Origin: Legionella sp.
Lineage (GTDB): Bacteria; Pseudomonadota; Gammaproteobacteria; Legionellales; Legionellaceae
DNA: 59,320 nt
Direction of reading: 5' to 3'
Assembly (NCBI GenBank): GCA_013697625.1
Contig: JACCWN010000167.1
Coordinates: 1 to 59,320, forward strand
How positions within the stretch are numbered: position 1 is the stretch's first letter; every line of letters starts with the position of its first letter. Made by a program: the position numbers and the translations under genes. The notes under the pieces are model-generated. The model did no database searches. It was not told where the DNA came from and saw only the letters and a list, made by a program, of their open reading frames with translations. Of the stretch, positions 44,355 to 53,513 are shown piece by piece.

Positions 44355-45626
44355 ATGTCCATTGAAGTCAAAGTACCTGTTCTACCCGAGTCTGTTGCAG
44401 ATGCAACTGTGGCCAGTTGGCATAAAAAAGTGGGTGATAAAGTGACCCGCGATGAAAATTTAGTGGATCTTGAAACGGATAAGGTAGTCCTAGAAGTACC
44501 TGCCCCAATTGACGGAGTACTAAAAGAAATAAATATCAAACAAGGGCAAGTCGTTGGATCAGGTGAAATTTTGGCAATCATTTCAGCAGAAAGTGAAATT
44601 AAAGAGTCTCAGTCAGCAACAGATAAACCTACTTCTGAATTAGAAAACAAAAATAATAATGATGCTGATGTTCGTTCAAATTTAAAAGACACATCAACCA
44701 GTCCTGCAGTCCGACGAATGATGGCAGAAAACGATCTGCAACCTTCACAAATAAAAGGCAGCGGTAAAGAAGGACGGATTACAAAAGAAGATGTGATTGA
44801 GTATATCGAAGCTAACAGAAATAAATCCACACAAAATTCAACAAACAAGGCGACCACACCTACTACTCCCACTCCCACTCCCACTCCCACTGCTACTGCT
44901 ACTGCTACTGCTACTGCTACCAATGGTCGTGAAGAGAAGCGCGTCCCCATGACACGGCTAAGAGCAAAAATTGCAGAACGTCTTTTAGACGCCCAACACA
45001 ATGCTGCGATGTTAACTACCTTTAACGAAGTAAATTTAAAAGCTGTGATGGATTTAAGAACTCAGTATAAAGACAGTTTTGAAAAAAAACATGGTGTTAA
45101 GCTTGGCTTCATGTCTTTTTTTTCCAAAGCGGTTGTGGAAGCATTAAAACGATTTCCAGCGGTCAATGCCTCTATAGATGGTCAAGACATTGTATACCAC
45201 GGTTTTTATGACATCGGGATTGCGGTATCCACTGAACGCGGATTGGTAGTTCCTGTGATTCGAGATACAGATCAAATGAGTATGGCTGAGATTGAGCTGT
45301 CTATCAATGCTGCTGCTACAAAGGCTAGAGACGGCAAACTTTCTCTAGAAGACATGCAAGGTGGTACTTTTACTATTACTAATGGTGGTGTATTTGGCTC
45401 CTTGCTTGCAACACCCATCATCAATCCCCCACAAACAGCCATTCTAGGAATGCATAAAATAGAAGAGCGGCCAATTGCTGAAAAAGGACAAGTGGTTATA
45501 CGCCCCATGATGTATTTAGCCTTATCTTATGACCATCGTTTGATTGACGGTAAGGATTCAGTTCAATTTTTAGTGACTGTTAAAGAATTATTAGAAGACC
45601 CTGCACGTCTTTTATTAAATATTTAG
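44355..45626 (+). CDS. sucB: Dihydrolipoyllysine succinyltransferase (E2 of oxoglutarate dehydrogenase)
   Basis: SucB transfers the succinyl group to CoA. The 423-aa protein has one lipoyl domain (about 1-80, [14 protein letters not shown] with the lipoyl lysine), a peripheral subunit binding domain (about 112-150, [14 protein letters not shown]), a repetitive T-P/T-A linker (about 165-190) and the catalytic domain (about 195-423) ending with [12 protein letters not shown], which holds the catalytic His. The linker is built from hexamer repeats in the DNA. The E3 gene lpd is not in the window. Confidence 0.96.
   Translation: MSIEVKVPVLPESVADATVASWHKKVGDKVTRDENLVDLETDKVVLEVPAPIDGVLKEINIKQGQVVGSGEILAIISAESEIKESQSATDKPTSELENKNNNDADVRSNLKDTSTSPAVRRMMAENDLQPSQIKGSGKEGRITKEDVIEYIEANRNKSTQNSTNKATTPTTPTPTPTPTATATATATATNGREEKRVPMTRLRAKIAERLLDAQHNAAMLTTFNEVNLKAVMDLRTQYKDSFEKKHGVKLGFMSFFSKAVVEALKRFPAVNASIDGQDIVYHGFYDIGIAVSTERGLVVPVIRDTDQMSMAEIELSINAAATKARDGKLSLEDMQGGTFTITNGGVFGSLLATPIINPPQTAILGMHKIEERPIAEKGQVVIRPMMYLALSYDHRLIDGKDSVQFLVTVKELLEDPARLLLNI
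44865..44918 (+). repeat. In-frame hexamer repeat tract in sucB linker
   Basis: ACTCCC occurs four times in a row (44865-44888), followed by ACTGCT five times (44889-44918). They encode Thr-Pro and Thr-Ala pairs in the flexible linker of SucB. Slippage by whole hexamers would change linker length without a frameshift. Confidence 0.9.
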
Positions 45627-45683
45627 GATGAACTATCACTGCAGCCTGGTTGACAGGATTTGCTTTTTTAGAAAGGGTACCAT

Positions 45684-46844
45684 ATGAATTTACATGAATA
45701 TCAAGCAAAACAGTTGTTTAAAAGTTATGGCTTGCCAACGCCAAATGGCGAGGTTGCCTACACGGTTGAAGATGCACTGAATGTGGCTTCACAATTATCC
45801 ACCCCCAAATGGGTGGTTAAAGCACAGGTTCACGCAGGTGGTCGGGGTAAAGCAGGTGGCGTTAAAATTGTATCTACAAAAGATGAATTAACTGCGGTCA
45901 CTAAATCCTTACTAGGAACCCGTTTGGTCACATACCAAACAGATGCCAAAGGACAGCCAGTGCAGTCTGTTTTAGTAGAAGAAACCTGTGACATTTCAAG
46001 AGAACTGTACCTTGGCGCGGTAGTGGACAGATCAACTCAGCGCGTTGTAATCATGGCTTCAACCGAAGGCGGAGTTGAAATTGAGAAAGTTGCTGAAGCA
46101 ACGCCTGAAAAAATTATAAAAATTGTGGTTGATCCTATGCTGGGTGTTATGCCTTATCAGGGACGAGATGTAGGGTTCAAATTAGGCTTGGAAGAATCTG
46201 AAATTAAACAATTTGCTCGTATTATGGTGATATTAGGCAAAATGTTTGTAGAATGCGATCTAAGCTTATTAGAGATCAACCCCTTGGTCGTAACCAAACA
46301 AGGACAATTAATTTGCTTAGATGGCAAAATTAATATTGATGCCAATGCCTTATTTAGACAACCAACATTAAAAAGCATGCGTGATCCCTCCCAGGAAGAT
46401 TCTCGTGAAAACCAGGCAAGTGAATGGGAATTAAATTACATACCCTTGGATGGAACCATAGGATGTATGGTTAATGGTGCAGGATTGGCTATGGCAACAA
46501 TGGATGTTATTCAATTGCATGGGGGAGAACCTGCGAATTTCCTTGACGTAGGTGGCGGTGCAACAAAAGAGCGCGTTAGAGAAGCACTTAAAATCATTTT
46601 ATCTGATGAAAAAGTCAGAGGAATACTTGTAAATATATTTGGTGGTATCGTCCGATGTGATCTAATTGCTGAAGGCATTCTTGCAGCCGTTAAAGAAGTG
46701 GATGTGAAAATTCCTATCGTTGTTCGACTTGAAGGAAATAATGCTCAGCTGGGCTCAGATATTTTAGACAAAAGTGAATTAAATGTAATTGCAGCGCACA
46801 GTTTAACAGATGCTGCAAAAAAAATAGTGGCAGCAGTTGCCTAA
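45684..46844 (+). CDS. sucC: Succinyl-CoA synthetase beta subunit
   Basis: SucC with SucD makes succinate and ATP or GTP from succinyl-CoA. The 386-aa protein starts [18 protein letters not shown], shows the ATP-grasp segments [24 protein letters not shown] and the C-terminal [14 protein letters not shown] and [16 protein letters not shown] that contact SucD. All are typical. It lies between sucB and sucD with spacing of 57 and 37 bases. Confidence 0.97.
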   Translation: MNLHEYQAKQLFKSYGLPTPNGEVAYTVEDALNVASQLSTPKWVVKAQVHAGGRGKAGGVKIVSTKDELTAVTKSLLGTRLVTYQTDAKGQPVQSVLVEETCDISRELYLGAVVDRSTQRVVIMASTEGGVEIEKVAEATPEKIIKIVVDPMLGVMPYQGRDVGFKLGLEESEIKQFARIMVILGKMFVECDLSLLEINPLVVTKQGQLICLDGKINIDANALFRQPTLKSMRDPSQEDSRENQASEWELNYIPLDGTIGCMVNGAGLAMATMDVIQLHGGEPANFLDVGGGATKERVREALKIILSDEKVRGILVNIFGGIVRCDLIAEGILAAVKEVDVKIPIVVRLEGNNAQLGSDILDKSELNVIAAHSLTDAAKKIVAAVA

Positions 46845-46881
46845 AAGGCATGGGGTCCTTCATAAATTTTGAGGTTAAACA

Positions 46882-47757
46882 ATGAGTGTATTAGTAAATA
46901 AACAAACCAAAGTCTTATGCCAGGGGTTTACAGGCAAACAAGGGACGTATCATTCAGAACAAGCATTGGCATATGGCACAAAGATGGTGGGTGGTGTAAC
47001 ACCAGGTAAGGGTGGCCAATTACACTTAGGATTGCCCGTTTTCAATACAATGCGTGAAGCGGTTGAGGCAACTCAAGCAGATGCAACTGTGATTTATGTA
47101 CCTGCTCCTTTTTGCAAAGATTCTATCATTGAAGCGGCTGATGCAGGCGTGAAACTTATCGTATGTATTACAGAAGGTGTTCCTGTTTTGGATATGCTTC
47201 AAGTAAAGGTTTACTTGGAAAATAATTCACAATCACGGTTAATAGGACCTAACTGCCCTGGTATCATTACCCCAGGCGAATGTAAAATCGGAATAATGCC
47301 AGGCTTAATCCATTTGCCAGGTAAAGTTGGTATAGTATCTCGTTCAGGTACTCTAACCTATGAAGCCGTGAAACAAACCACTGACAAAGGTTTTGGACAA
47401 AGTACTTGTATAGGGATTGGCGGAGATCCTATTCCTGGTCTTAGTTTTATCGAGGTGTTGGCTTTATTTGAAAAAGATCCCCAAACTCAAGCCATCATCA
47501 TGGTTGGTGAAATTGGTGGGTCTGCCGAAGAAGAAGCAGCCGAATACATCAAAGCCCATATTAGCAAGCCAGTTGTTTCCTACATAGCAGGTGTTACTGC
47601 CCCTGAAGGCAAACGTATGGGACATGCGGGTGCCATCATCTCTGGGGGTAAAGGAACAGCGGCTGAAAAATATGCTGCTTTAGAAGCTGCAGGTGTTAAA
47701 ACTGTGAAATCTCCAGCTGATCTAGGAGATGCAATTGCAGAGGTTACTGGCTGGTAA
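46882..47757 (+). CDS. sucD: Succinyl-CoA synthetase alpha subunit
   Basis: SucD binds CoA and carries the phosphohistidine. The 291-aa protein has the Rossmann segment [22 protein letters not shown], the [20 protein letters not shown] segment, and [20 protein letters not shown] with the histidine that is phosphorylated. It ends the suc operon. Confidence 0.97.
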   Translation: MSVLVNKQTKVLCQGFTGKQGTYHSEQALAYGTKMVGGVTPGKGGQLHLGLPVFNTMREAVEATQADATVIYVPAPFCKDSIIEAADAGVKLIVCITEGVPVLDMLQVKVYLENNSQSRLIGPNCPGIITPGECKIGIMPGLIHLPGKVGIVSRSGTLTYEAVKQTTDKGFGQSTCIGIGGDPIPGLSFIEVLALFEKDPQTQAIIMVGEIGGSAEEEAAEYIKAHISKPVVSYIAGVTAPEGKRMGHAGAIISGGKGTAAEKYAALEAAGVKTVKSPADLGDAIAEVTGW

Positions 47758-47833
47758 CCTAAGGCTAAAGTTACTAAGTAAATTCTGAAATGCAGGGTTT
47801 TTCTAGATTTTACATGACTCATGAGGATACACT

Positions 47834-48481
47834 ATGAATCAATTTAGTAGCTTTGGCGGCATCCGCCGTAATTATGGCAAGATGGAGCTTAATGAAGACT
47901 CCATCCAATCAGATCCTATTATACAATTTGAACTTTGGTTCAAAGAAATTTTGCAAACCGATAATAAAGATCCCACCGCAATGGTACTTTCTACCGTAGA
48001 TGAACAAGGACACCCTGATTCTAGAGTCGTTTTATTAAAAGGATTGCATGCCGGTAATTTCTTTTTTTTCACCAATTATCAGAGCACCAAAGCCATTGAA
48101 ATCAGCAACAATCCTTATGCTGCATTAAATTTTTTTTGGCCACAGCTGTTAAGGCAAATTCGTGTTCGGGGCAAGCTTGAAAAAACAAGCCCTGAAGAAT
48201 CAGACGATTATTTTTACTCAAGACCACTGATTTCTCAATTAAGTGCTATAATTTCACCACAAAGTCGAAAAATTGCAAGTCGAATAGTCTTAGACAAAGC
48301 ATTGGCTGAACTGGTTGAAAAAAATGGTCAAAATCCTGTTGTAAGACCAGAACACTGGGGTGGATATAAACTTTGTGCTGATACTTTTGAATTTTGGCAA
48401 GGGCGCGACAACCGCATGCACGACAGAGTTCAATATATCAAAGACAAAGAAGTGTGGGTTCATCACTGGTTGGCGCCATAG
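47834..48481 (+). CDS. pdxH: Pyridoxamine 5'-phosphate oxidase
   Basis: PdxH oxidises PNP and PMP to pyridoxal phosphate with FMN. The 215-aa protein has the flavin-binding segments [22 protein letters not shown] and [24 protein letters not shown] motif and the substrate-binding end [18 protein letters not shown], followed by WVHHWLAP, matching the usual RLAP-like end. The ATG follows GAGGATACACT. It is downstream of sucD with a 76-base gap and probably separately controlled. Confidence 0.95.
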   Translation: MNQFSSFGGIRRNYGKMELNEDSIQSDPIIQFELWFKEILQTDNKDPTAMVLSTVDEQGHPDSRVVLLKGLHAGNFFFFTNYQSTKAIEISNNPYAALNFFWPQLLRQIRVRGKLEKTSPEESDDYFYSRPLISQLSAIISPQSRKIASRIVLDKALAELVEKNGQNPVVRPEHWGGYKLCADTFEFWQGRDNRMHDRVQYIKDKEVWVHHWLAP

Positions 48482-48945
48482 CGGCAAAATTTGTCAATAT
48501 GGGGCAAAATAGATTTAAGGTTTTTAATTGAGTCGTTTAGGTTTATTCAATACCAAGTTGATTTTCTGATATTACCTTGGCAATTACCTTAATCAATACA
48601 CTGGTTTTCTCATCAGTCTCAGCTAATCTCATGCGTTCTGTACTTGGAAGATGCGCGATGAAAGAAAAAAATTTATTTGAATTTTTTTAGCATACATTGG
48701 CTAAATACATCTTTTTTAAAAAGTTGGCATAGCAATTGCTTTATAGATAATATGTGAATCAACATGCTATTAGGTTATTGATTTATATGTATTAAATAGG
48801 TTTTGTAAGCTTTAGGTCCTATTCATTTGTCTTAAGTGTCAAGAATGCTATGGAGAGCATTTTAACATGAAGTTTTTAATTTAATTAATTTGAATAAGCA
48901 AGTTGATTAAAATAAACCCATACAAGATCCAAGGAGGATTTAATC
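48482..48945. other. Intergenic region downstream of pdxH
   Basis: A 464-base AT-rich spacer with no convincing open frame. A weak 6-bp hairpin (AATGCT/AGCATT, 48844-48861) with a few T residues lies about 85 bases before the next gene, and an AAGGAGG ribosome binding site at its end serves that gene. I recognise no RNA gene. Confidence 0.4.
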
Positions 48946-49320
48946 ATGAGCGACATAACAGCCTTATTACCACATGTAAAATTACGATTTAATATTGATC
49001 ACCCAAGTTATGAAGAATGCTATACCTTTGGTTATGAATGTGCACTTTCCGACGTAAATGAGGAAGACAATCCCTTTGCAGAGGGTTCAGAAGAATCAGA
49101 GCAATGGCTAGAAGGTTGGTGGTCTGGTATTTACGGTGAAAAACCATTGTTCGATGCAAGTTTACTAGAAGAACATGACTATGAAGTGAATAAGACAAAA
49201 GCGGCAAATGATAAACAATATTTTCAAAAACCAAGCTTTATGTCGCTTGTTTTTGAAATCAGTGGTGCAATAGCAGCCTCAGCCATTGTAGGATATCAAC
49301 TATTAGAATTAGTAGCCTAA
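48946..49320 (+). CDS. RMF-like domain protein with C-terminal membrane segment
   Basis: The 124-aa product has an N-terminal domain with the pattern Y-x2-GYECA ... NPF ... EQWLEGWWSGIYG (about residues 22-66), comparable to the ribosome modulation factor pattern GYQAG ... CPY ... QWLGGW. RMF dimerises ribosomes in stationary phase. Unlike RMF (55 aa, basic), this region is acidic and is followed by a linker and a hydrophobic tail (SLVFEISGAIAASAIVGYQLL, about 97-120). A strong AGGAGG site precedes it, so expression may be high. The RMF link is pattern similarity only. Confidence 0.5.
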   Translation: MSDITALLPHVKLRFNIDHPSYEECYTFGYECALSDVNEEDNPFAEGSEESEQWLEGWWSGIYGEKPLFDASLLEEHDYEVNKTKAANDKQYFQKPSFMSLVFEISGAIAASAIVGYQLLELVA

Positions 49321-49324
49321 ACAG

Positions 49325-49367
49325 AACTTAAGGGTTTAGGTCTTTGATAAAAGCCTAAACCTAAGTT
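49325..49367. terminator. Bidirectional terminator between convergent genes
   Basis: AACTTAAGGGTTTAGG (49325-49340) pairs with CCTAAACCTAAGTT (49354-49367), one or two bases bulged. Located between the stop of the RMF-like gene and the convergent SseB-family gene, with A/T-rich flanks on both sides, it should stop transcripts from each direction. Confidence 0.65.
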
Positions 49368-49385
49368 TAAAAGCCATGATGTTGT

Positions 49386-49787
49386 TCAATGATTGGTAGA
49401 GTTTTTAAAAAGTTTTATAACCATAGAACGCATTCTTGCAATTTCTTCTGGTCTAAATTCTTTATAAAATGCGCTACCAATATCCAATGAAATAGTAACC
49501 TCATCACCTATCCCTTTAAGAAGATCAACAGCTGATAATTTAAGCAATTTGATATCATTCTTAATAGGCTTGGCCCAAGCATTCAAGTAAGCCATTTCAG
49601 TAAACACCGGAAGGAATACTTTACTATCATCTTTCAAAAATAAAACTTGTGGATTTTCAACTTCACACTGTTGTTCCAAAGGGATAATAAAATTTGCTTT
49701 TATAAACTCAAGGTAAGCTTTATTGACTTCTTTTTGATTGCCATTGGACCTGTAAGCGTCCTGTATTGCTTGATTAAGTGAGTTCAT
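49386..49787 (-). CDS. SseB family protein
   Basis: A 133-aa soluble protein. The segment VLFLKDDSKVFLPVFTEMAYLNAW (about 47-72) with the following LKLSAVDLLKGIGDEVTISLDIG matches the N-terminal SseB domain named after the E. coli enhanced serine sensitivity protein, found in many bacteria with no firm biochemical role. The gene converges on the RMF-like gene. The ATG at 49787 has no obvious strong ribosome binding site. Confidence 0.7.
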   Translation of the reverse strand: MNSLNQAIQDAYRSNGNQKEVNKAYLEFIKANFIIPLEQQCEVENPQVLFLKDDSKVFLPVFTEMAYLNAWAKPIKNDIKLLKLSAVDLLKGIGDEVTISLDIGSAFYKEFRPEEIARMRSMVIKLFKNSTNH

Positions 49788-49896
49788 AATTAAATCATTT
49801 TAAAAAAAGAAAGAGTATAACTGATTATAGTTTATATCGCCAAGCGCCCTGTCTTCAGGTAGAATTACACAATTGAAAATATAACTGGAGAATTAA

Positions 49897-51351
49897 ATGA
49901 AAAAACTTGCAGGATTAATCATCATCCTTGCTGTTTTAATTTTAGGCGCATATTACGTCATGGGTATGCAAACAGAGCGAGCCATTAAAAAAAACGTAGA
50001 CCTTATTAATCAACACAAAGATGTAACTGCACAACTAGGTCCTTACAAAAGAGGCTTATTTTCTTCTCAAACCACCATCAAATGGCAACTACATCTTCCA
50101 GCTCGCATAATCACCGATGCCGAAGGTAAACCGCAAGTTATCCCAGCTGAGGATATTCAAAGCGAAATGCCTCTCAAAGTATATCATGGCCCAGTCATTG
50201 TAACTGGAAAAAAAGTATTGATGGGTATGGGCTATGCCACTGCTGTATTACCAATCCCAGATAATTATACTCAGAAATTTGAGACCATGTTTACAGCCGA
50301 ATCTGTTAAGCCATTATTAAATGTAAGTATCTTTGTAAATTATCTCAATAAGAGCACCCTTCAATTAGATATTCCAACTTTCAAATTAATATCTAAAGAT
50401 GGAAAAATACATGTGGATTGGTCTGGTATGAACAGTACTACTTCAATAGCTTCTGGGGTTAATAAATTCAATGGTTCCATAGATCTTAAATCAGTTACTT
50501 TTAAACAAGATGATGCCATTATGGCTCTAGATACAGCCAACTCTGAATTTGATTTGCGTAAACATGCGACTGGATTGTATTTAGGAAATATAAAATTTTA
50601 CTTACCATCTTTTAGCCTTTCAGAGCATGATAAAAAAACGTTTAACATTAAAGAATTAAAGGCTAATACTGATTCTGATATTGAGGACAATCGTTTTTCA
50701 TCACATGTAGGTCTTTCCTTTGATTCAGTTCTTGCAAATGATAAAACCTATGGTCCAGGGAATATGGAAATTTCTTTGAGAAATATCAATGCAGAAGTTT
50801 TGGGCAGATTAAATGCAATGGCAAAGCAAATGCAAAATAATCCCGCAAACCAAAAGAATATGCTTTTTACCATGATTCCTGAAGTACCAAAATTATTTAA
50901 TGAAGGTGCTGAACTTGAGGTCAGTGACTTTGAGTTTAAACTTCCACAGGGACCAGTCAAGGGTAATTTGTTTATTTCAATCGCCAAAGCTGATATCACC
51001 AATCCCTTTGAGCTGTTACAAAAAATAAAGGGCCATGCAACTTTAAAACTGCCTAAAGAAATTGTTAAAGTAGTGATGCATCGTTCGGTTTTACAGCAGC
51101 TAGCAAAGCAACCAGACTTAGCACAAACTTTAACACAGCAATTACAAAGTAATGGTACGACTACCATCCAGCCTGTACTCACTCAAGAACAACTTGCCTC
51201 TCTACAAACTGACAAGCAAATTGCATCTCTTGAAAAAGCTGGTTTGGTTGTCTCAAAAGGCTCAGACTATGAAATAGATGTGAATCTTGAACAAGGCAAA
51301 TTTACTGTGAATGGCAAACCCTTTGATCCAAGTGTGCCAATTAAATTTTAA
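49897..51351 (+). CDS. DUF945 family protein (YdgA-like)
   Basis: The 484-aa protein begins with one membrane anchor (KLAGLIIILAVLILGAYYV) and continues as a large periplasmic domain typical of DUF945 (E. coli YdgA/YihF). The family-like opening is present: GMQTERAIKKNVD followed by YKRGLFSSQTTIKWQLHLP, and the end has a repeated helical part QQLQSNGTTTIQPV. Function is not established; the anchor suggests inner membrane location. A GGAG site precedes the ATG, and a strong terminator follows the gene. Confidence 0.85.
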   Translation: MKKLAGLIIILAVLILGAYYVMGMQTERAIKKNVDLINQHKDVTAQLGPYKRGLFSSQTTIKWQLHLPARIITDAEGKPQVIPAEDIQSEMPLKVYHGPVIVTGKKVLMGMGYATAVLPIPDNYTQKFETMFTAESVKPLLNVSIFVNYLNKSTLQLDIPTFKLISKDGKIHVDWSGMNSTTSIASGVNKFNGSIDLKSVTFKQDDAIMALDTANSEFDLRKHATGLYLGNIKFYLPSFSLSEHDKKTFNIKELKANTDSDIEDNRFSSHVGLSFDSVLANDKTYGPGNMEISLRNINAEVLGRLNAMAKQMQNNPANQKNMLFTMIPEVPKLFNEGAELEVSDFEFKLPQGPVKGNLFISIAKADITNPFELLQKIKGHATLKLPKEIVKVVMHRSVLQQLAKQPDLAQTLTQQLQSNGTTTIQPVLTQEQLASLQTDKQIASLEKAGLVVSKGSDYEIDVNLEQGKFTVNGKPFDPSVPIKF

Positions 51352-51362
51352 AAACTTAATGG

Positions 51363-51393
51363 AAGGGTAACTGTGTTTTGTTACCCTTATTTT
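51363..51393 (+). terminator. Rho-independent terminator after the DUF945 gene
   Basis: The perfect 9-bp stem AAGGGTAAC / GTTACCCTT (51363-51371 and 51380-51388) with a loop of eight bases is followed by ATTTTC. It starts about 12 bases past the stop codon. Confidence 0.8.
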
Positions 51394-51580
51394 CAAAATA
51401 TTGTAATTGTAAATTATATGCCTTTGATTAAGATCATGGTCATTGTATGCAAATTTAATTTTTGCATAAGATACTGTAATGAATATTAATTTTAATCTAG
51501 TTTTTTTGGTATTTCTCTTGTTAATAATTTTACAATTCGATACTATGTTGCTTTAAAAAAGTAAGTGGGAGCTAATAAAA

Positions 51581-51859
51581 ATGTCAACAATCAATGAAAT
51601 TGGAGATACAACGACTTCTCTAGCAGAAAGTGTAACTTCTTCAGTACAAAAATATTTTTCAGAGCTTAAGGGGACTGATCCTGTTGATTTGTACCAGTTC
51701 GTCTTAGAAGAAATTGAAACACCCTTATTTCGTGCAGTTATGGAACATTGCAAATATAATCAATCTCGTGCTGCTGTTATGCTTGGCATTAGTCGTGGCA
51801 CTTTGCGTACTAAATTAAGACGTTATTTTGATGATAAATATGTAGGTTCACGTGAATAA
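51581..51859 (+). CDS. fis: Nucleoid-associated protein Fis
   Basis: Fis bends DNA and controls rRNA, growth-phase and recombination functions. The 92-aa protein has the N-terminal dimerisation part and the C-terminal helix-turn-helix CKYNQSRAAVMLGISRGTLRTKLRRYF, the Fis hallmark. It is not preceded by dusB, its usual partner in enterics, but by a 220-base spacer. A likely ribosome binding site (GTGGGAG) is upstream. Legionella species carry several Fis genes, so this may be one of a set. Confidence 0.92.
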   Translation: MSTINEIGDTTTSLAESVTSSVQKYFSELKGTDPVDLYQFVLEEIETPLFRAVMEHCKYNQSRAAVMLGISRGTLRTKLRRYFDDKYVGSRE

Positions 51860-51900
51860 TCATGCCTTTGTTAAATTGCATTAATTTAGATCACAATAGT

Positions 51901-51937
51901 TTAATCGGGGGTAAATTAAATTCTCAGCCCCGGTTAA
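51901..51937 (+). terminator. Hairpin downstream of fis
   Basis: TTAATCGGGG (51901-51910) pairs with CCCCGGTTAA (51928-51937), one wobble pair, with a 17-base AT-rich loop. It lies about 42 bases after the fis stop. It lacks a T-run, so it may be a terminator or mRNA 3' end structure. Confidence 0.5.
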
Positions 51938-52093
51938 CACACCTATATACCTCTTTGAAAACCAAAATTAACCATCATTAAACTTCCAAAAAGCAAAATT
52001 GGCACTTAAGATACTCTTAAGCTTTGTACAGTATAATTCTATATATATATGGAATAATCTTTCGATTAAACCTTCTATTTTCGGAGCACACAC

Positions 52094-53314
52094 ATGCCTT
52101 TAAATGATTTCTCTACAGCCCAAAGTTTAGATACCCTATGGACTGAAATCCCTGAGGGAGGGCAGGATCTGGCTTTTAAAATTGACGCTTTAGCTGTAAA
52201 TGCCCATGTGACGCTTCATAATCAAAGCAAAGATTTTTATGATCATTTGAACAAACTTATTCAAAAAAACAAAGATAAGGACAATCTAGAGGTGGCAGCT
52301 TACCAAATTTTCAGTGAAATGATGGCCCTTATGCAAAAGGACACCAATAATAAAACAATCCATAACAACAATGGCTCTTTCACAGACCTTAGCCTTAACC
52401 TACGCGATTTAACCGTACAATTAGAAGGTCATGACATTTCCATATTGATGCCCAAGTCTACCCCATCTATTGAAGTGCTTGCTACCTTCCATAGATTAGA
52501 AAATTCCAGAGCAATTCATGAGGCCTTACAATCAGCCATCAGAAATCCTAATATTAAACACATCATCATCCCTGTTGGACCTGGTCACTTTCAAGCAATC
52601 TTTCTCAGCAAACCAGAAAAACAGGGGGAACCTTATAAGCTCGAATTATTTGATCCCTTTGGTCCAGAACATACCCGTTTTATGAATGATTTTGTTCATG
52701 ATCTGCTTACCAAATGTGATATAAAACCGATTGTTATAGAACGTAAAGGACCAAATATACCTCAAAATGATACCTATGCATGTGGGGACTTCACCTGTGC
52801 TTACAGCCATAAAAAAATGGAAGCTTTTGGAGCACCCATTGATGCTTATAATAGGGAACTCATTAACATTTTAGATACAGTAGGAAATCATCATGACTCA
52901 CTGCGTAAGGCCTGTAGGAATATTATTGCTGCTGATATCTCACCTAATGATAGCAATCACACCTCACAATTGATTCAACAGTTGCATTCTAATCCTTTAG
53001 TAGGTGAGGAGAAAGAATTGCCTATAACAGTGAATAATCATCGTGAAGACACTTCACCAACCCATGAATCAGGCAATGTGCCAAAACTTCTTGAATTAAC
53101 TTCGGAAGACCGTGACTTCATAGAACAAAAAGTGGCCGCTATAACCCAGAAGACACAAGAATACAGAACCATTCTCACACATTTAATTCAAAATAGAGAC
53201 ACAATTTTTAGTGCAGCAAGGGTGGCACGCAATAAATCAAACAATGCAAGCCAAAGCGACCACGAACTGGCTACTATACTTCAGGCAGAAGAATTACAAA
53301 ATTATAAGTCATGA
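52094..53314 (+). CDS. Candidate CE-clan cysteine protease (ubiquitin/SUMO protease-like, effector-like)
   Basis: I do not recognise a named family for the 406-aa protein, but the central part has the ordered constellation of CE-clan peptidases (ULP/SENP, YopJ-like): His165 in VGPGHFQAIF, Asp187 in LELFDPFGPE, Gln224 in NIPQNDTYACG and Cys230 in YACGDFTC, where the Q-x5-C-G form is the oxyanion and nucleophile signature. No signal peptide. The C-terminal third is hydrophilic with coiled-coil-like character. Such proteases in intracellular bacteria are often translocated deubiquitinases. The activity and secretion are inferred. Confidence 0.6.
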   Translation: MPLNDFSTAQSLDTLWTEIPEGGQDLAFKIDALAVNAHVTLHNQSKDFYDHLNKLIQKNKDKDNLEVAAYQIFSEMMALMQKDTNNKTIHNNNGSFTDLSLNLRDLTVQLEGHDISILMPKSTPSIEVLATFHRLENSRAIHEALQSAIRNPNIKHIIIPVGPGHFQAIFLSKPEKQGEPYKLELFDPFGPEHTRFMNDFVHDLLTKCDIKPIVIERKGPNIPQNDTYACGDFTCAYSHKKMEAFGAPIDAYNRELINILDTVGNHHDSLRKACRNIIAADISPNDSNHTSQLIQQLHSNPLVGEEKELPITVNNHREDTSPTHESGNVPKLLELTSEDRDFIEQKVAAITQKTQEYRTILTHLIQNRDTIFSAARVARNKSNNASQSDHELATILQAEELQNYKS

Positions 53315-53513
53315 TTTTAAGTACAAGGCCTTGCTTACAGCCCAGGTACTGTTATCGTATAATTTGTTTATTGAAGAATACAAAATTGACTACACTGGCA
53401 TAGATAGATCCAAATTGTGCATTCAAAAATAAATGTCAGAAATTGTAAAAATGCTAATAACTGGTATTTTTAACAATCTTGGGTATACTGAATTTTTATT
53501 AAAGAATTTTTTT

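Noticed and set aside
48482..48945. Candidate regulatory RNA downstream of pdxH
   Set aside because: Only a weak 6-bp hairpin is present and no conserved RNA pattern could be recognised.
53433..53513. N-terminal extension of the YbaL frame (27 codons)
   Set aside because: The internal ATG at 53514 gives the family N-terminus MHHNLPLVTT; the extension has no matching pattern.
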